NCBI GenBank assembly: GCA_905194315.1
Contig: CAJJRX010000023.1
Coordinates: 1-38,481 of the forward strand
Reading direction: 5' to 3'
Length of the DNA: 38,481 nucleotides
Source of the DNA: an uncultured Sutterella sp.
Lineage (GTDB): Bacteria; Pseudomonadota; Gammaproteobacteria; Burkholderiales; Burkholderiaceae_F
The notes under the pieces were generated by a model. That model did not search any database. It saw only the letters and a program-made list of their open reading frames with translations, and was not told the DNA's origin. The stretch's first letter is position 1; each line of letters starts with the position of its first letter. Shown one piece after another: positions 25,932 through 33,684 of this stretch. The position numbers and the translations under genes were made by a program.

Positions 25932-26489
25932 TCAGTTGTAGGTATCCCGTGCCTGCTGCAGCAGTTTGAAACGAACCTCAACAGAGCGCTTGTCATCACT
26001 GATCCAGGCAATATCATCCTGAATCGTTACAGCAAGACGCATATTGCGGTCTGCCAGCGAAGCCAGCGGGCCTACAAACTCATCATCAACCGCAAGAACG
26101 GTCAGTTTGTCAATTTTCCCGAAATCCCCGCGGTTGCTCTGCCACCACGGCTCATACTTAGCTTCGTCGTACGTGATAATCACCACGCGGTCGCTGCGTC
26201 CCGCCGCCTTGCGAACCTGCTTGACATCCGGCCAGCCCACATCAATCCACTCTGCAATCACCCCAGTGTCATCAATCTGCCAGAGGGCAGGTTCACCTTC
26301 GGTCGATAAGCCGCGGCCGAACTCTGTATGCTCATCTGCATGACGGCAGAAGGCAAGCAGGCGCAACATCAATCGCTCTTCCGTTTCTGAGGGGTGTCGG
26401 GCGATTGTGAGTACATGTCTGCCATAGTAAGGACGATCAAGATCCGAAATGTCTACCGTGGCTTTGTACACGGTTGCGCCGAGAGCCAT
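25932..26489 (-). CDS. yaeQ: YaeQ family protein
   Basis: The 185-residue soluble protein begins MALGATVYKATVDISDLDRPYYGRHVLTIARHPSETEERLM, the YaeQ signature. The family has a PD-(D/E)XK nuclease-like fold, and suppressor roles have been reported in Enterobacteria; its biochemical function is unsettled. Length is standard (E. coli 181). GGAG is found before the ATG. It follows a small membrane protein gene by 15 bp in what looks like a two-gene unit. Confidence 0.93.
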   Translation of the reverse strand: MALGATVYKATVDISDLDRPYYGRHVLTIARHPSETEERLMLRLLAFCRHADEHTEFGRGLSTEGEPALWQIDDTGVIAEWIDVGWPDVKQVRKAAGRSDRVVIITYDEAKYEPWWQSNRGDFGKIDKLTVLAVDDEFVGPLASLADRNMRLAVTIQDDIAWISDDKRSVEVRFKLLQQARDTYN

Positions 26490-26504
26490 AAAAAAATTAC
26501 TCCA

Positions 26505-26921
26505 TCAGTCTATCTGCAGCGGCTCGCGATTATTAAGCTTCACCCAGCCGTATATGATGCGGTAGGCAACCCAGATCCCGAGCACAAAAAAGCCGATCCA
26601 ATAAATAAAAATGCCGATACCGACAATGAGCAGCAATCCGCCGATAATCAGCGTGAGCACTATCCAGAGGAAAGCCATCCAGAAAGTGCGGATTTGCCAG
26701 CGAAAGTGCGAGTAGGCGTAGGTTCCCTGTGCGTCCGAGCGGAACACGTAATTCAGGATAACGGCTATCACCGAGGGCCACGAGAACACAAAAGCACCGG
26801 CCACGGTCGCGCCGGTGAACACACCCAGCACTATAGAGCACAGGTGCAGTGCATAGACAATATGTGTAATCAACAAAGTCCCGTTGGACGGACCATATAA
26901 TTGCGGTAAGTTGTCGCTCAT
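26505..26921 (-). CDS. DUF4870-like membrane protein
   Basis: A 138-residue protein with about three or four membrane helices. It has YSHFRWQIRTFWMAFLW, the conserved part of a family of short transmembrane proteins common in Burkholderiales (DUF4870-like), and the end YRIIYGWVKLNNREP. Function unknown. The ATG at 26921 is chosen because AAGGAG lies nine bases upstream; the GTG at 26930 would sit on top of that site. It is divergent from the 26964 gene with only 42 bp between. Confidence 0.8.
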   Translation of the reverse strand: MSDNLPQLYGPSNGTLLITHIVYALHLCSIVLGVFTGATVAGAFVFSWPSVIAVILNYVFRSDAQGTYAYSHFRWQIRTFWMAFLWIVLTLIIGGLLLIVGIGIFIYWIGFFVLGIWVAYRIIYGWVKLNNREPLQID

Positions 26922-26963
26922 TCGGCACACTCCTTATCCAAAAACTGATTGGTACATGTTCTT

Positions 26964-27524
26964 ATGGACTTTCTGATCCAATGGTGGCCTGCCGCCCTTT
27001 TTGTCGTCTCGCTTGCTGACGCCGAAGCCGGCTTGCTCACGAGCATTCTACTCGCAGCCACAGCAATCACAGGCACTATCGAGCCCTCTATTGTAAGCGC
27101 TCTTGGCGCACTTACAACCCGATGGCTGATTATCCTTGCGTCACGTCGTTCATTATTAAAAACATTGACACAGAAACCTTCCAACCCTTATACAATAACA
27201 GAACAGGGATACAAAGCTGCTGAGCTGGTTCGGACCTGGCTGAAAGCTCAGATTCCCGCTGATTATCCGCACCGCCGTTTCTGGCAGATCGGGCAGGCGG
27301 TTCCGGTAACCTGGGCAAGTGCCGCTATTTCAGTGCTTATAACTGTTGTATGGTATGTGGTTTGGGTGAGTGCGGGAGGTCTGCTTTTGGGAGACATCAT
27401 TGCTGACAACGGATGGCTCATCCCTGTTCGAGAAAATCTGCTCGGTTACTGTTTACTGTGCCTGATCGCCGGCACAGTCCTGAGAATGATTGTCCACCGG
27501 CTTCGTGTACGGTGCGGACTATAA
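26964..27524 (+). CDS. Membrane protein of unknown function
   Basis: An unrecognised 186-residue protein with hydrophobic stretches at about 5-20, 24-40, 115-142 and 155-175, and a central basic hydrophilic part (ITEQGYKAAELVRTWLKAQIPADYPHRRFWQ). The ATG at 26964 (MDFLIQWW) is preferred over a TTG at 26949; neither has a good ribosome binding site. It lies 50 bp upstream of a two-component system in the same direction and may share its transcript, or its 3' end may only overlap the system's operator region. Confidence 0.6.
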   Translation: MDFLIQWWPAALFVVSLADAEAGLLTSILLAATAITGTIEPSIVSALGALTTRWLIILASRRSLLKTLTQKPSNPYTITEQGYKAAELVRTWLKAQIPADYPHRRFWQIGQAVPVTWASAAISVLITVVWYVVWVSAGGLLLGDIIADNGWLIPVRENLLGYCLLCLIAGTVLRMIVHRLRVRCGL

Positions 27525-27542
27525 CGAACACCAAGCACTCAC

Positions 27543-27569
27543 AGTAAACCGTCTTTACTTATGGAGTAA
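27543..27569 (+). promoter_or_regulatory. Phased AGTAAA/TTTACT operator upstream of response regulator
   Basis: AGTAAA (27543-27548), TTTACT (27554-27559) and AGTAA (27565-27569) alternate in orientation with starts exactly 11 bp apart. AGTAAACCGTCTTTACT is a perfect dyad, and TTACTTATGGAGTAA is a second one. The last half-site overlaps the ribosome binding site GGAGTAAG of the regulator gene. Autorepression by the response regulator dimer is likely (inference). Related TTACT and TTTACT copies at 27446-27457 lie inside the preceding gene. Confidence 0.5.
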
Positions 27570-27574
27570 GCACT

Positions 27575-28231
27575 ATGAGAATTCTGGTCGTAGAAGACGA
27601 TGACATGATTGGTGAAGGGGTTGTGAGCTTCCTTCAGATGGAAGGCTATGCTGTAGACTGGGTCAATGATGGCAATTCCGCGCTGCTTGCACTCAAAACG
27701 ACGCCTTTCAATCTCGTCATTCTCGATTTGGGATTACCTGGTAAGGATGGCATTCAGGTTCTCAAGGAAATGCGCTCTGAACACATTTCCACTCCCGTTC
27801 TGGTGACAACAGCCCGCGATACAGTTGATGACCGTATTAAAGGGCTCGACAGCGGTGCCGACGACTACCTCATCAAGCCGTATGATCTTGATGAACTCGT
27901 TGCCCGCGTACGTGCCCTTGTCCGCCGCTCTGCCGGCCGCTCCGATCCTGTGATCGAACGCGGAGCTCTTCGCATTGCACCGGCTACGCGCGAGGTGACC
28001 TATAACGGGGAATCTGTTTTACTCTCGTCTAAAGAATATGCACTGCTTGTGGCGCTGGCCGAACGCGAAGGAGTGGTCTGGAGCCGTACGCAGCTTGAAG
28101 ACCGACTCTACAACTGGGACAGTTCGGTTGGTTCAAATGCCATTGAAGTACACATTCACCATCTGCGCAAAAAACTCTCCGAGTCTGCCATCAAAACCGT
28201 TCGCGGTGTCGGTTATGTGCTTGAAACCTGA
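27575..28231 (+). CDS. OmpR-family response regulator, QseB/PmrA-like
   Basis: A 218-residue DNA-binding response regulator. The receiver has the acidic pocket E7-D8-D9, phospho-acceptor D51 (VILDLGLPG), T79 and K101 (LIKPYD). The winged-helix domain (about 125-218) ends IEVHIHHLRKKLSESAIKTVRGVGYVLET, typical of QseB/PmrA/TctD. GGAG precedes the ATG. The kinase gene starts 13 bp downstream. A phased dyad over its ribosome binding site suggests autoregulation. Confidence 0.93.
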   Translation: MRILVVEDDDMIGEGVVSFLQMEGYAVDWVNDGNSALLALKTTPFNLVILDLGLPGKDGIQVLKEMRSEHISTPVLVTTARDTVDDRIKGLDSGADDYLIKPYDLDELVARVRALVRRSAGRSDPVIERGALRIAPATREVTYNGESVLLSSKEYALLVALAEREGVVWSRTQLEDRLYNWDSSVGSNAIEVHIHHLRKKLSESAIKTVRGVGYVLET

Positions 28232-28244
28232 TTGAGACACTGGC

Positions 28245-29582
28245 ATGCGTTCTATTCGCAAAAAGCTGCTGCTGACTCTGATCGGCGCCATGATTGTCGC
28301 CGGCTCCATGACAGTGGCAGCCACATTTTTTTCTGCACAGGCCGAGTTCAATCAGTTTCTGGATACACATCTGAAAGAAACGGCAACCTCTTTGCGTGAC
28401 TCGGTTCTGACTGCGCTTGCCCGCGGGAATCACCCTGACCATCTGACGATCGTTGGGGATGCCCAGAGCTATCACATCCTCGTGCAGGTCTATGATTCCA
28501 CCACCAATACTGTCTGGGTTCGCGAAGGCAATCAGCATCTGCCTCTCCCTGACAGTCCGGGATTTTCCACAGCCAAACAGGATGGCGTCACCTGGCGCTC
28601 ATACAGCGTGGCTGCCGGTCCGCTGATTATCTCTGTCGGTCAGGATATCGGTGTGCGAACAGAACTCGCCGTAGCCTCCGCATTCCGTATTCTGCAGCCA
28701 CTCTGCTTCCTGCTCCCGTTTATTTGTATTGCTGTGTGGGTAGTCGTAGGCGATGGTCTTGCCCCGCTTGAAAAAACCGCACGTTCTGTTGCAAGACGTT
28801 CGCCTACCTCTCTTGAGCCCATCTCAACCAAAGGACTGCCTTTGGAGCTGGCCGGTCTTGTCAAGGCCATTAACGACCTGCTGGAACGCCTGAAAGAAAG
28901 TCTGTCTGCGCAGCAGCGTTTTGCCTCTGATGCAGCTCATGAATTACGTACACCTCTCACTGCGCTCAAACTTCAGGTACAGCTCGCCGAACGTGCGAAG
29001 ACACCGGAAGCCCTGGAAAAATGTTTTTCACGTCTCAATGAAGGCATTAACCGGGCCACACGTCTTGTCCAGCAACTCCTCACGCTTGCCCGGCTCGATC
29101 CGGAGTCAAGTGCCAAATCCATTACGACTGTCAAACTGGATGTACTGGCACAGAGTGTTGCAGAAGACATGACACCCATCGCCGGCGAGAAAAATATCTC
29201 CGTCAGTGCAGTGACTGAGGGCGCCTCAACAGAGGGGATGGAGGATGCCATCCGCCTGATGATCACAAACCTTACCGATAATGCTGTCCGCTATACCCCT
29301 GCCGGAGGCCGCATCGAGATCCGCACCTTTACCCGTCCGGATCAGACCTCAGTAGTTGAGATCGCTGACAACGGTCCGGGGATTGCAGAAGCTGAACGTC
29401 AGCGCGTATTTGACAGGTTCTACCGGGCTCTGGGAACAAAAACCTCCGGTACCGGGCTTGGACTTGCCATTGTTAAACGCATTGTTGATATCCACCACGG
29501 TACAATCGGTATCGATGACGGTCTTGACGGTCGCGGGACAACTTTCCGCATAGAACTGCCAAAACTGGGGGCTTCTAGTTGA
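28245..29582 (+). CDS. Sensor histidine kinase, QseC-like
   Basis: A 445-residue inner-membrane kinase with two membrane helices (about 8-30 and 148-168). They enclose a ~115-residue periplasmic domain that includes SYHILVQVYDSTTNTVWVREG. The HAMP-like linker is short (LAPLEKTARSVARRSPTSLEPI). The phospho-acceptor His is H232 (SDAAHELRTPL); the ATPase domain has N-box NLTDNAVRYTP, DNGPGI and TGTGLGLAI. The layout matches QseC/TctE. The signal is unknown. The neighbouring degP gene suggests an envelope stress role (inference). A terminator follows nine bases after the stop. Confidence 0.93.
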   Translation: MRSIRKKLLLTLIGAMIVAGSMTVAATFFSAQAEFNQFLDTHLKETATSLRDSVLTALARGNHPDHLTIVGDAQSYHILVQVYDSTTNTVWVREGNQHLPLPDSPGFSTAKQDGVTWRSYSVAAGPLIISVGQDIGVRTELAVASAFRILQPLCFLLPFICIAVWVVVGDGLAPLEKTARSVARRSPTSLEPISTKGLPLELAGLVKAINDLLERLKESLSAQQRFASDAAHELRTPLTALKLQVQLAERAKTPEALEKCFSRLNEGINRATRLVQQLLTLARLDPESSAKSITTVKLDVLAQSVAEDMTPIAGEKNISVSAVTEGASTEGMEDAIRLMITNLTDNAVRYTPAGGRIEIRTFTRPDQTSVVEIADNGPGIAEAERQRVFDRFYRALGTKTSGTGLGLAIVKRIVDIHHGTIGIDDGLDGRGTTFRIELPKLGASS

Positions 29583-29590
29583 TTTCAGGT

Positions 29591-29614
29591 TGCCGGCAAA
29601 TGCCGGCATTTTTT
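29591..29614 (+). terminator. Rho-independent terminator after the kinase gene
   Basis: A perfect 7-bp stem TGCCGGC / GCCGGCA with an AAAT loop is followed by six T residues. It isolates the two-component system from the repeat array that begins 19 bp later. Confidence 0.9.
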
Positions 29615-29632
29615 CTTCGCAATCCGATTGAA

Positions 29633-30865
29633 GTTACATTTGCGTCCTGAATGATTGCAGACATGTGTGCAAAAACGAGGTCATTTTGGGGCTTTCCTGT
29701 TACAACTCCGGTCGGTGAGCAGTGACCGGTCAGGACGCAATGTCATTCTGACCCACCTGAGGTTAAGCCCATTCATCTCATCGTTACGGGCGCCGCAGTT
29801 ACATTTGCGCCCTGAACGATTGCAGACATGTCTGCAAAAAAGCGGTTGTTTTGGGGGCTTTCCTGTTACAACTCCGGCCGGTGAGCAGAGACCGGTCAGG
29901 ACGCAATGTCATTCTGACCCATCAGGGGCAAAGCCCATTTATCTCCTCTTTTTCAAGCTCTACGGTTACATTTGCGCCCTGAGCGATTGCAGACATGTCT
30001 GCAAAAAGGCAGTCATTTTCAAGCTTTCCTGTTACAACTACGGGGTTTTTAAAGGGGCGCATCTGACTCAACGTGACTCTGTCCCGCTAAATTTCCCTCC
30101 TATTCACGCCATATCTATGAGTGCTGCCGTTACATTTACAGCCTAAGCGATTGCACACATGTGTGCAAAAAGGGTGGTGTTTCCAAGCTTCCCAGTTACA
30201 ACTCCGACCGGTGAGCTGAGACCGGCTAAGACGCAATGTCGTTCTGACCCACCAGAGGTTATCGTTACGTGCGCTGCAGTTACATTTGCGCCCTGAGCGA
30301 TTGCAGACATGTGTGCAAAAACGGGGGCGTTTTCTGGCTTTCCTGTTACAACTCCAGCCGGTGAGCAGAGACCGGTCGGACGCAATGTCATTCTGACACA
30401 CCATAGGCAACGGCTATTTATCTCATCTTTGCGGGCTCTACGGTTACATTTGCGCTCTGAGCGATTGCAGACATGTGTGCAAAAATGGGGTCGTTTTCTA
30501 GCTTTCCAGTTACAACTCCGGGCAGTAAACAGAGACCGGTCATGACGCAATGTCATTCTGACCCACCAGAAACAAAGCCTATTTATCTCATCTTTGCGGG
30601 CTCTACGGTTACATTTTCGCCCTGAGCGGTTGCACACATGTCTGCAAAAACGAGGTCGTTTTGGGGCTTTCCTGTTACAACTCCGGTCGGTGAACAGAGA
30701 CCAGTCAGGACGCAATGTCATTCTGACCCACCATAGGCAAAGTCCGTTCATCTCATCTTTGCGGGCTCTACGGTTACATTTGCGCCCTAAGCGATTGCAG
30801 ACATGTCTGCAAAAACGAGGGCATTTTCAAGCTTTCCTGTACATAACCCGGCCAGAGGTTCGCGA
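29633..30865. repeat. Tandem array of ~165-bp structured repeats (7 full + 1 partial)
   Basis: Units start with GTTACATTT at 29633, 29798, 29965, 30129, 30279, 30443, 30608 and 30773; lengths are 165, 167, 164, 150, 164, 165, 165 and about 90 (degenerate end). Each unit has a core palindrome TTGCAGACATGTCTGCAA or a variant, 22 bases in. In several units AAAACG...CGTTTT follows, then TTTCCTGTTACAACTCC, a GC dyad around GACCGGTC, and GACGCAATGTCATTCTGACC. Unit tails come in two types: ending in CTCTACG (units 2, 5, 6, 7) or in a GC-rich GCCGCA-like end (units 1, 4). The second half of unit 3 (from about 30042) is unrelated sequence. No protein is supported: open frames on both strands arise because 165 is a multiple of three. 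Function unknown. Confidence 0.93.
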
Positions 30866-31073
30866 CATTGGATATTGTTAAAGGCCGCACTTTCAACCGA
30901 TGTTTTTCTGAATCCTTGAAAAACAGTTGTTTTTGTTACAAACTTAACGTTATAGCTTCAAGGGTTACGTACCTGATATACCACGAGGTATCGTAGTTGT
31001 ACTAGAGTATCTTCCAACGTAATTGTGTTTGAAGACTCACTGATTTAAGAAAAATTTTCCATATTGGAGTTTT
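30866..31073 (+). other. degP upstream region
   Basis: This 208-bp A/T-rich region lies between the repeat array and degP. It contains an inverted repeat ATACC-ACGA-GGTAT (30978-30991) and a weak TTGTTT ... TATAGC promoter-like pair around 30930-30955. No convincing sigma-E promoter was found by eye. The ribosome binding site TTGGAG sits just before the start codon. Confidence 0.4.
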
Positions 31074-32537
31074 ATGATGCTGTTGCAATCTGCTGCTCGT
31101 TCTACAGTGGCGCTGGCTGTGCTGGCAGTTCTTGGTGCCACTTCTCTGACTTCTACTCCTGCACAAGCTGCATTGTTTGGCAGTTCAACAGAGGCACAAA
31201 CCCAATCTCAAGGTCAACTCCCTGACTTTGTCAGTCTCGTGGAACAGAATGGTCCGGGTGTGGTCAACATCCAAACGGTTCGCAAAGCTCGGAAAATCCA
31301 AGGCTCCGGACTGCCTCCCGGATTCGATGAACGCGGCGCTGAAATTTTCCGTCACTTCGGTATTCCATTCGACTTTGGCGGATTCGGTTTCGGTCCGCAG
31401 GAAATTCCTGAACAGCGCGGCACCGGTTCCGGGTTCATCATTTCTCCGGACGGTCTCATCATGACCAACGCTCATGTCGTCGCCGACTCTGATGAGCTTA
31501 TTGTTCGTCTGACCGATAAGCGTGAATTCAAAGGCAAAGTGCTGGGGTCTGACGAAAAAACAGATATTGCTATTGTCAAAATTGAAGCCAAGGATCTGCC
31601 TGTTCTGCATATTGGTGACTCCTCAAAGCTGAAAGTCGGCGAATGGGTTGCAGCCATCGGCAGTCCGTTTGGTCTTGATAATACGGTAACAGCCGGCATT
31701 GTCTCTGCCGTATCTCGCGATCTGCCCAGTGACCAGTACGTCCCCTTTATTCAGACTGACGTGGCTGTCAATCCGGGCAACTCCGGCGGTCCGCTCTTCA
31801 ATATGAAGGGGGAAGTTGTAGGTATCAACTCCCAGATTTTCTCTACCTCCGGCGGTTTTATGGGGCTGTCTTTCGCGATTCCTATTGATCTGGCGATGCA
31901 GATCAAGGATCAGCTGGTTAAAGACGGGAAAGTGACCCGAGGCTACATTGGTGTCTATATTCAGGAAATGAACCAGGATCTGGCAAAGAATTTCGGTCTT
32001 GATAAACCTCAGGGCGCCCTGGTGACCAAGGTTGAGAAAGGCAGTCCGGCAGAAAAGGCCGGTCTGAAACCCGGAGATATCATCGTTGCTCTGAATGATC
32101 AGAAAGTGGATACCTCCATCACCCTTCCGCGCCTTGTGAGTGTCCTGCCTGCCGGCAAGAAGGTTCAGCTCTCGGTAATCCGTGACCAGAAAACCATCAA
32201 ACTGGATATCACAATCGGAGTGCATAAAGATTCGGCAAAATCCAAGTCAAATACCCCCGACAATGAGGTGAAGCTTGGTGTAACGACTCGTCCTCTCAGT
32301 GAACAGGAAGCAGAAAAGTATGATACCAACGGACTTCTTGTGACCAAATCTGAGGGTCTTGCAGCTTCCGTGGGTATTCGTCCCGGTGACATCATTGTGA
32401 CTGCCAACGGGAAGAATATCAAAGATGCGGACGATCTTAAAGCTGAGCTCAAAGGAGAAAAAGTCCTGCTCCTGATTCAGCGTGACGGCGGTCGTATTTT
32501 CCTTTCGGTTAAGTTCCCGAATAAGAAAGACGAATAA
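31074..32537 (+). CDS. degP: Periplasmic serine protease DegP/MucD (S1C)
   Basis: DegP-type protease and chaperone that clears misfolded envelope proteins. The 487-residue protein has a signal peptide (cleavage near A32), a trypsin-like domain with H134 (TNAHVV), D164 (KTDIAIVK) and S237 (NPGNSGGP), and two PDZ domains (about 275-375 and 395-480). Methionine codons at 31074 and 31077 are both possible starts; TTGGAG favours the second slightly. The nearby fimbrial export system and two-component system fit an envelope-maintenance neighbourhood (inference). Confidence 0.94.
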   Translation: MMLLQSAARSTVALAVLAVLGATSLTSTPAQAALFGSSTEAQTQSQGQLPDFVSLVEQNGPGVVNIQTVRKARKIQGSGLPPGFDERGAEIFRHFGIPFDFGGFGFGPQEIPEQRGTGSGFIISPDGLIMTNAHVVADSDELIVRLTDKREFKGKVLGSDEKTDIAIVKIEAKDLPVLHIGDSSKLKVGEWVAAIGSPFGLDNTVTAGIVSAVSRDLPSDQYVPFIQTDVAVNPGNSGGPLFNMKGEVVGINSQIFSTSGGFMGLSFAIPIDLAMQIKDQLVKDGKVTRGYIGVYIQEMNQDLAKNFGLDKPQGALVTKVEKGSPAEKAGLKPGDIIVALNDQKVDTSITLPRLVSVLPAGKKVQLSVIRDQKTIKLDITIGVHKDSAKSKSNTPDNEVKLGVTTRPLSEQEAEKYDTNGLLVTKSEGLAASVGIRPGDIIVTANGKNIKDADDLKAELKGEKVLLLIQRDGGRIFLSVKFPNKKDE

Positions 32538-32549
32538 GCCACTCGCAAT

Positions 32550-32586
32550 AAAAAGGGGAAAACCATAATCAGTTTTCCCCTTTTTT
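32550..32586. terminator. Bidirectional terminator degP / fimbrial operon
   Basis: A 14-bp stem AAAAAGGGGAAAAC / GTTTTCCCCTTTTT with an 8-nt loop and six T residues on the plus side; the minus strand also ends in a T-run. It serves the convergent degP and fimbrial transcripts. Confidence 0.92.
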
Positions 32587-32612
32587 CAGCTTATTGTCCA
32601 ACCGGAATCTGC

Positions 32613-33680
32613 TCAGTCAAGCGTTATCTGATAAATAATCCGACCGGTAAAGTCCCCTGGTTCAACGTGCGATGACGTTTGACACAAACCCCAGTAGATC
32701 GGCACATAACCGGAATCATAGAAACTCCCCTCGAGGACCTCTCCAAAATACTCCGGTCGTCTGCAGGGATCTGCATTGCTCCAGGAATATTTCACCGCGA
32801 GTCCCGATTTTGAGACCAGAGCAGCGGTACGATCAGCAGAAGGTGTTTCCGGCCATAGTCCAATGCTTATCTTGAAAACCGGAAACCATTCGAAGAACCG
32901 TGTATTGCACGATACAAGAACATTGGATCGGGCACTGGCTAGCAGCTGATCTTTCCCTCTCGGACGAACGAGTCCAAAGTTGATATTTGTGGGAGCGATA
33001 TCAACAGAACACCGGGAGATCAAATCAACGTTTGATGAATTCAGAATGGTAACTGTTTCAGCCCCACGCAAATCACCCCAGCTGTTTTCATACCTCAGAG
33101 CAATGCTCACTTGCGGTATACGGAATTTTTTAGTTATTCCAAAATTTCCCCACTCACTCCCTAACGGATTACAGGGTGTGACTGTGCAAAACATAACTGG
33201 ACGGACTTGTCCGGTCAGAGTAACCGTGTGACCTCGGGCTGATGATGAGATCAGCTTGGCCAGAACCGGTGAAGATCCCGATCCTGCATCTACCATCATG
33301 GTACTGGAGGTCTGTGCATCAGTCGCACTCCACTCAACACTTTCCCCAGTGGTTGTATCTGTCAGACGCAACTGTCCGACCAGTGCGATTTTGTAGGTAC
33401 TGGTATTCTCAACAGTCACAGGAAGGGCTGAAAAGAAAGAATTCGAATCCACCTGAACAGCGGCTATCCATACTTGGTTATCAGCCCATACGGTACGGGT
33501 CAGATTGATATTCTGAAGCTCCCCGGACCAGGCCACGGAATCCCGGGAAAATATCACGCCGGAATCATTGGACGGAAAAACTGATGCGGCGTGCGTCACA
33601 CTGCTGCCTGAGAGACATGCCAGAACCAGTATCCCTATACTCATTACACATGCTGTGAAATCAAACTTACGGAATTTCAT
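32613..33680 (-). CDS. Fimbrial tip adhesin-like subunit
   Basis: The 355-residue secreted protein has a signal peptide ending near THA (about residue 31). A non-pilin N-terminal domain follows, then a C-terminal pilin-like domain (from about 215: CSVDIAPTNINFGLVRPRG ... SC) ending in GDFTGRIIYQITLD, as in chaperone-usher subunits. The two-domain plan and the last place in the operon suggest a tip adhesin. The ligand is unknown. It starts 4 bp after the usher stop codon. Confidence 0.75.
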   Translation of the reverse strand: MKFRKFDFTACVMSIGILVLACLSGSSVTHAASVFPSNDSGVIFSRDSVAWSGELQNINLTRTVWADNQVWIAAVQVDSNSFFSALPVTVENTSTYKIALVGQLRLTDTTTGESVEWSATDAQTSSTMMVDAGSGSSPVLAKLISSSARGHTVTLTGQVRPVMFCTVTPCNPLGSEWGNFGITKKFRIPQVSIALRYENSWGDLRGAETVTILNSSNVDLISRCSVDIAPTNINFGLVRPRGKDQLLASARSNVLVSCNTRFFEWFPVFKISIGLWPETPSADRTAALVSKSGLAVKYSWSNADPCRRPEYFGEVLEGSFYDSGYVPIYWGLCQTSSHVEPGDFTGRIIYQITLD

Positions 33681-33684
33681 ACTT

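Noticed and set aside
30143..30751. 202-codon Cys/Arg-rich open frame across the repeat array
   Set aside because: Units of about 165 bp preserve frame by arithmetic, so long frames appear on both strands; frame breaks follow unit-length changes, and no ribosome binding site is seen.
29633..30865. CRISPR array
   Set aside because: The entire ~165-bp unit is repeated; there are no short repeats with unique spacers and no cas genes.
29633..30865. Integron attC cassette array
   Set aside because: GTTACA resembles a core site start, but the GTTRRRY/RYYYAAC pairing is absent, there are no cassette genes and no integrase.
30866..31073. Sigma-E promoter of degP
   Set aside because: AAACTT occurs, but no TCTGA/TCAAA-type -10 lies at the required distance.
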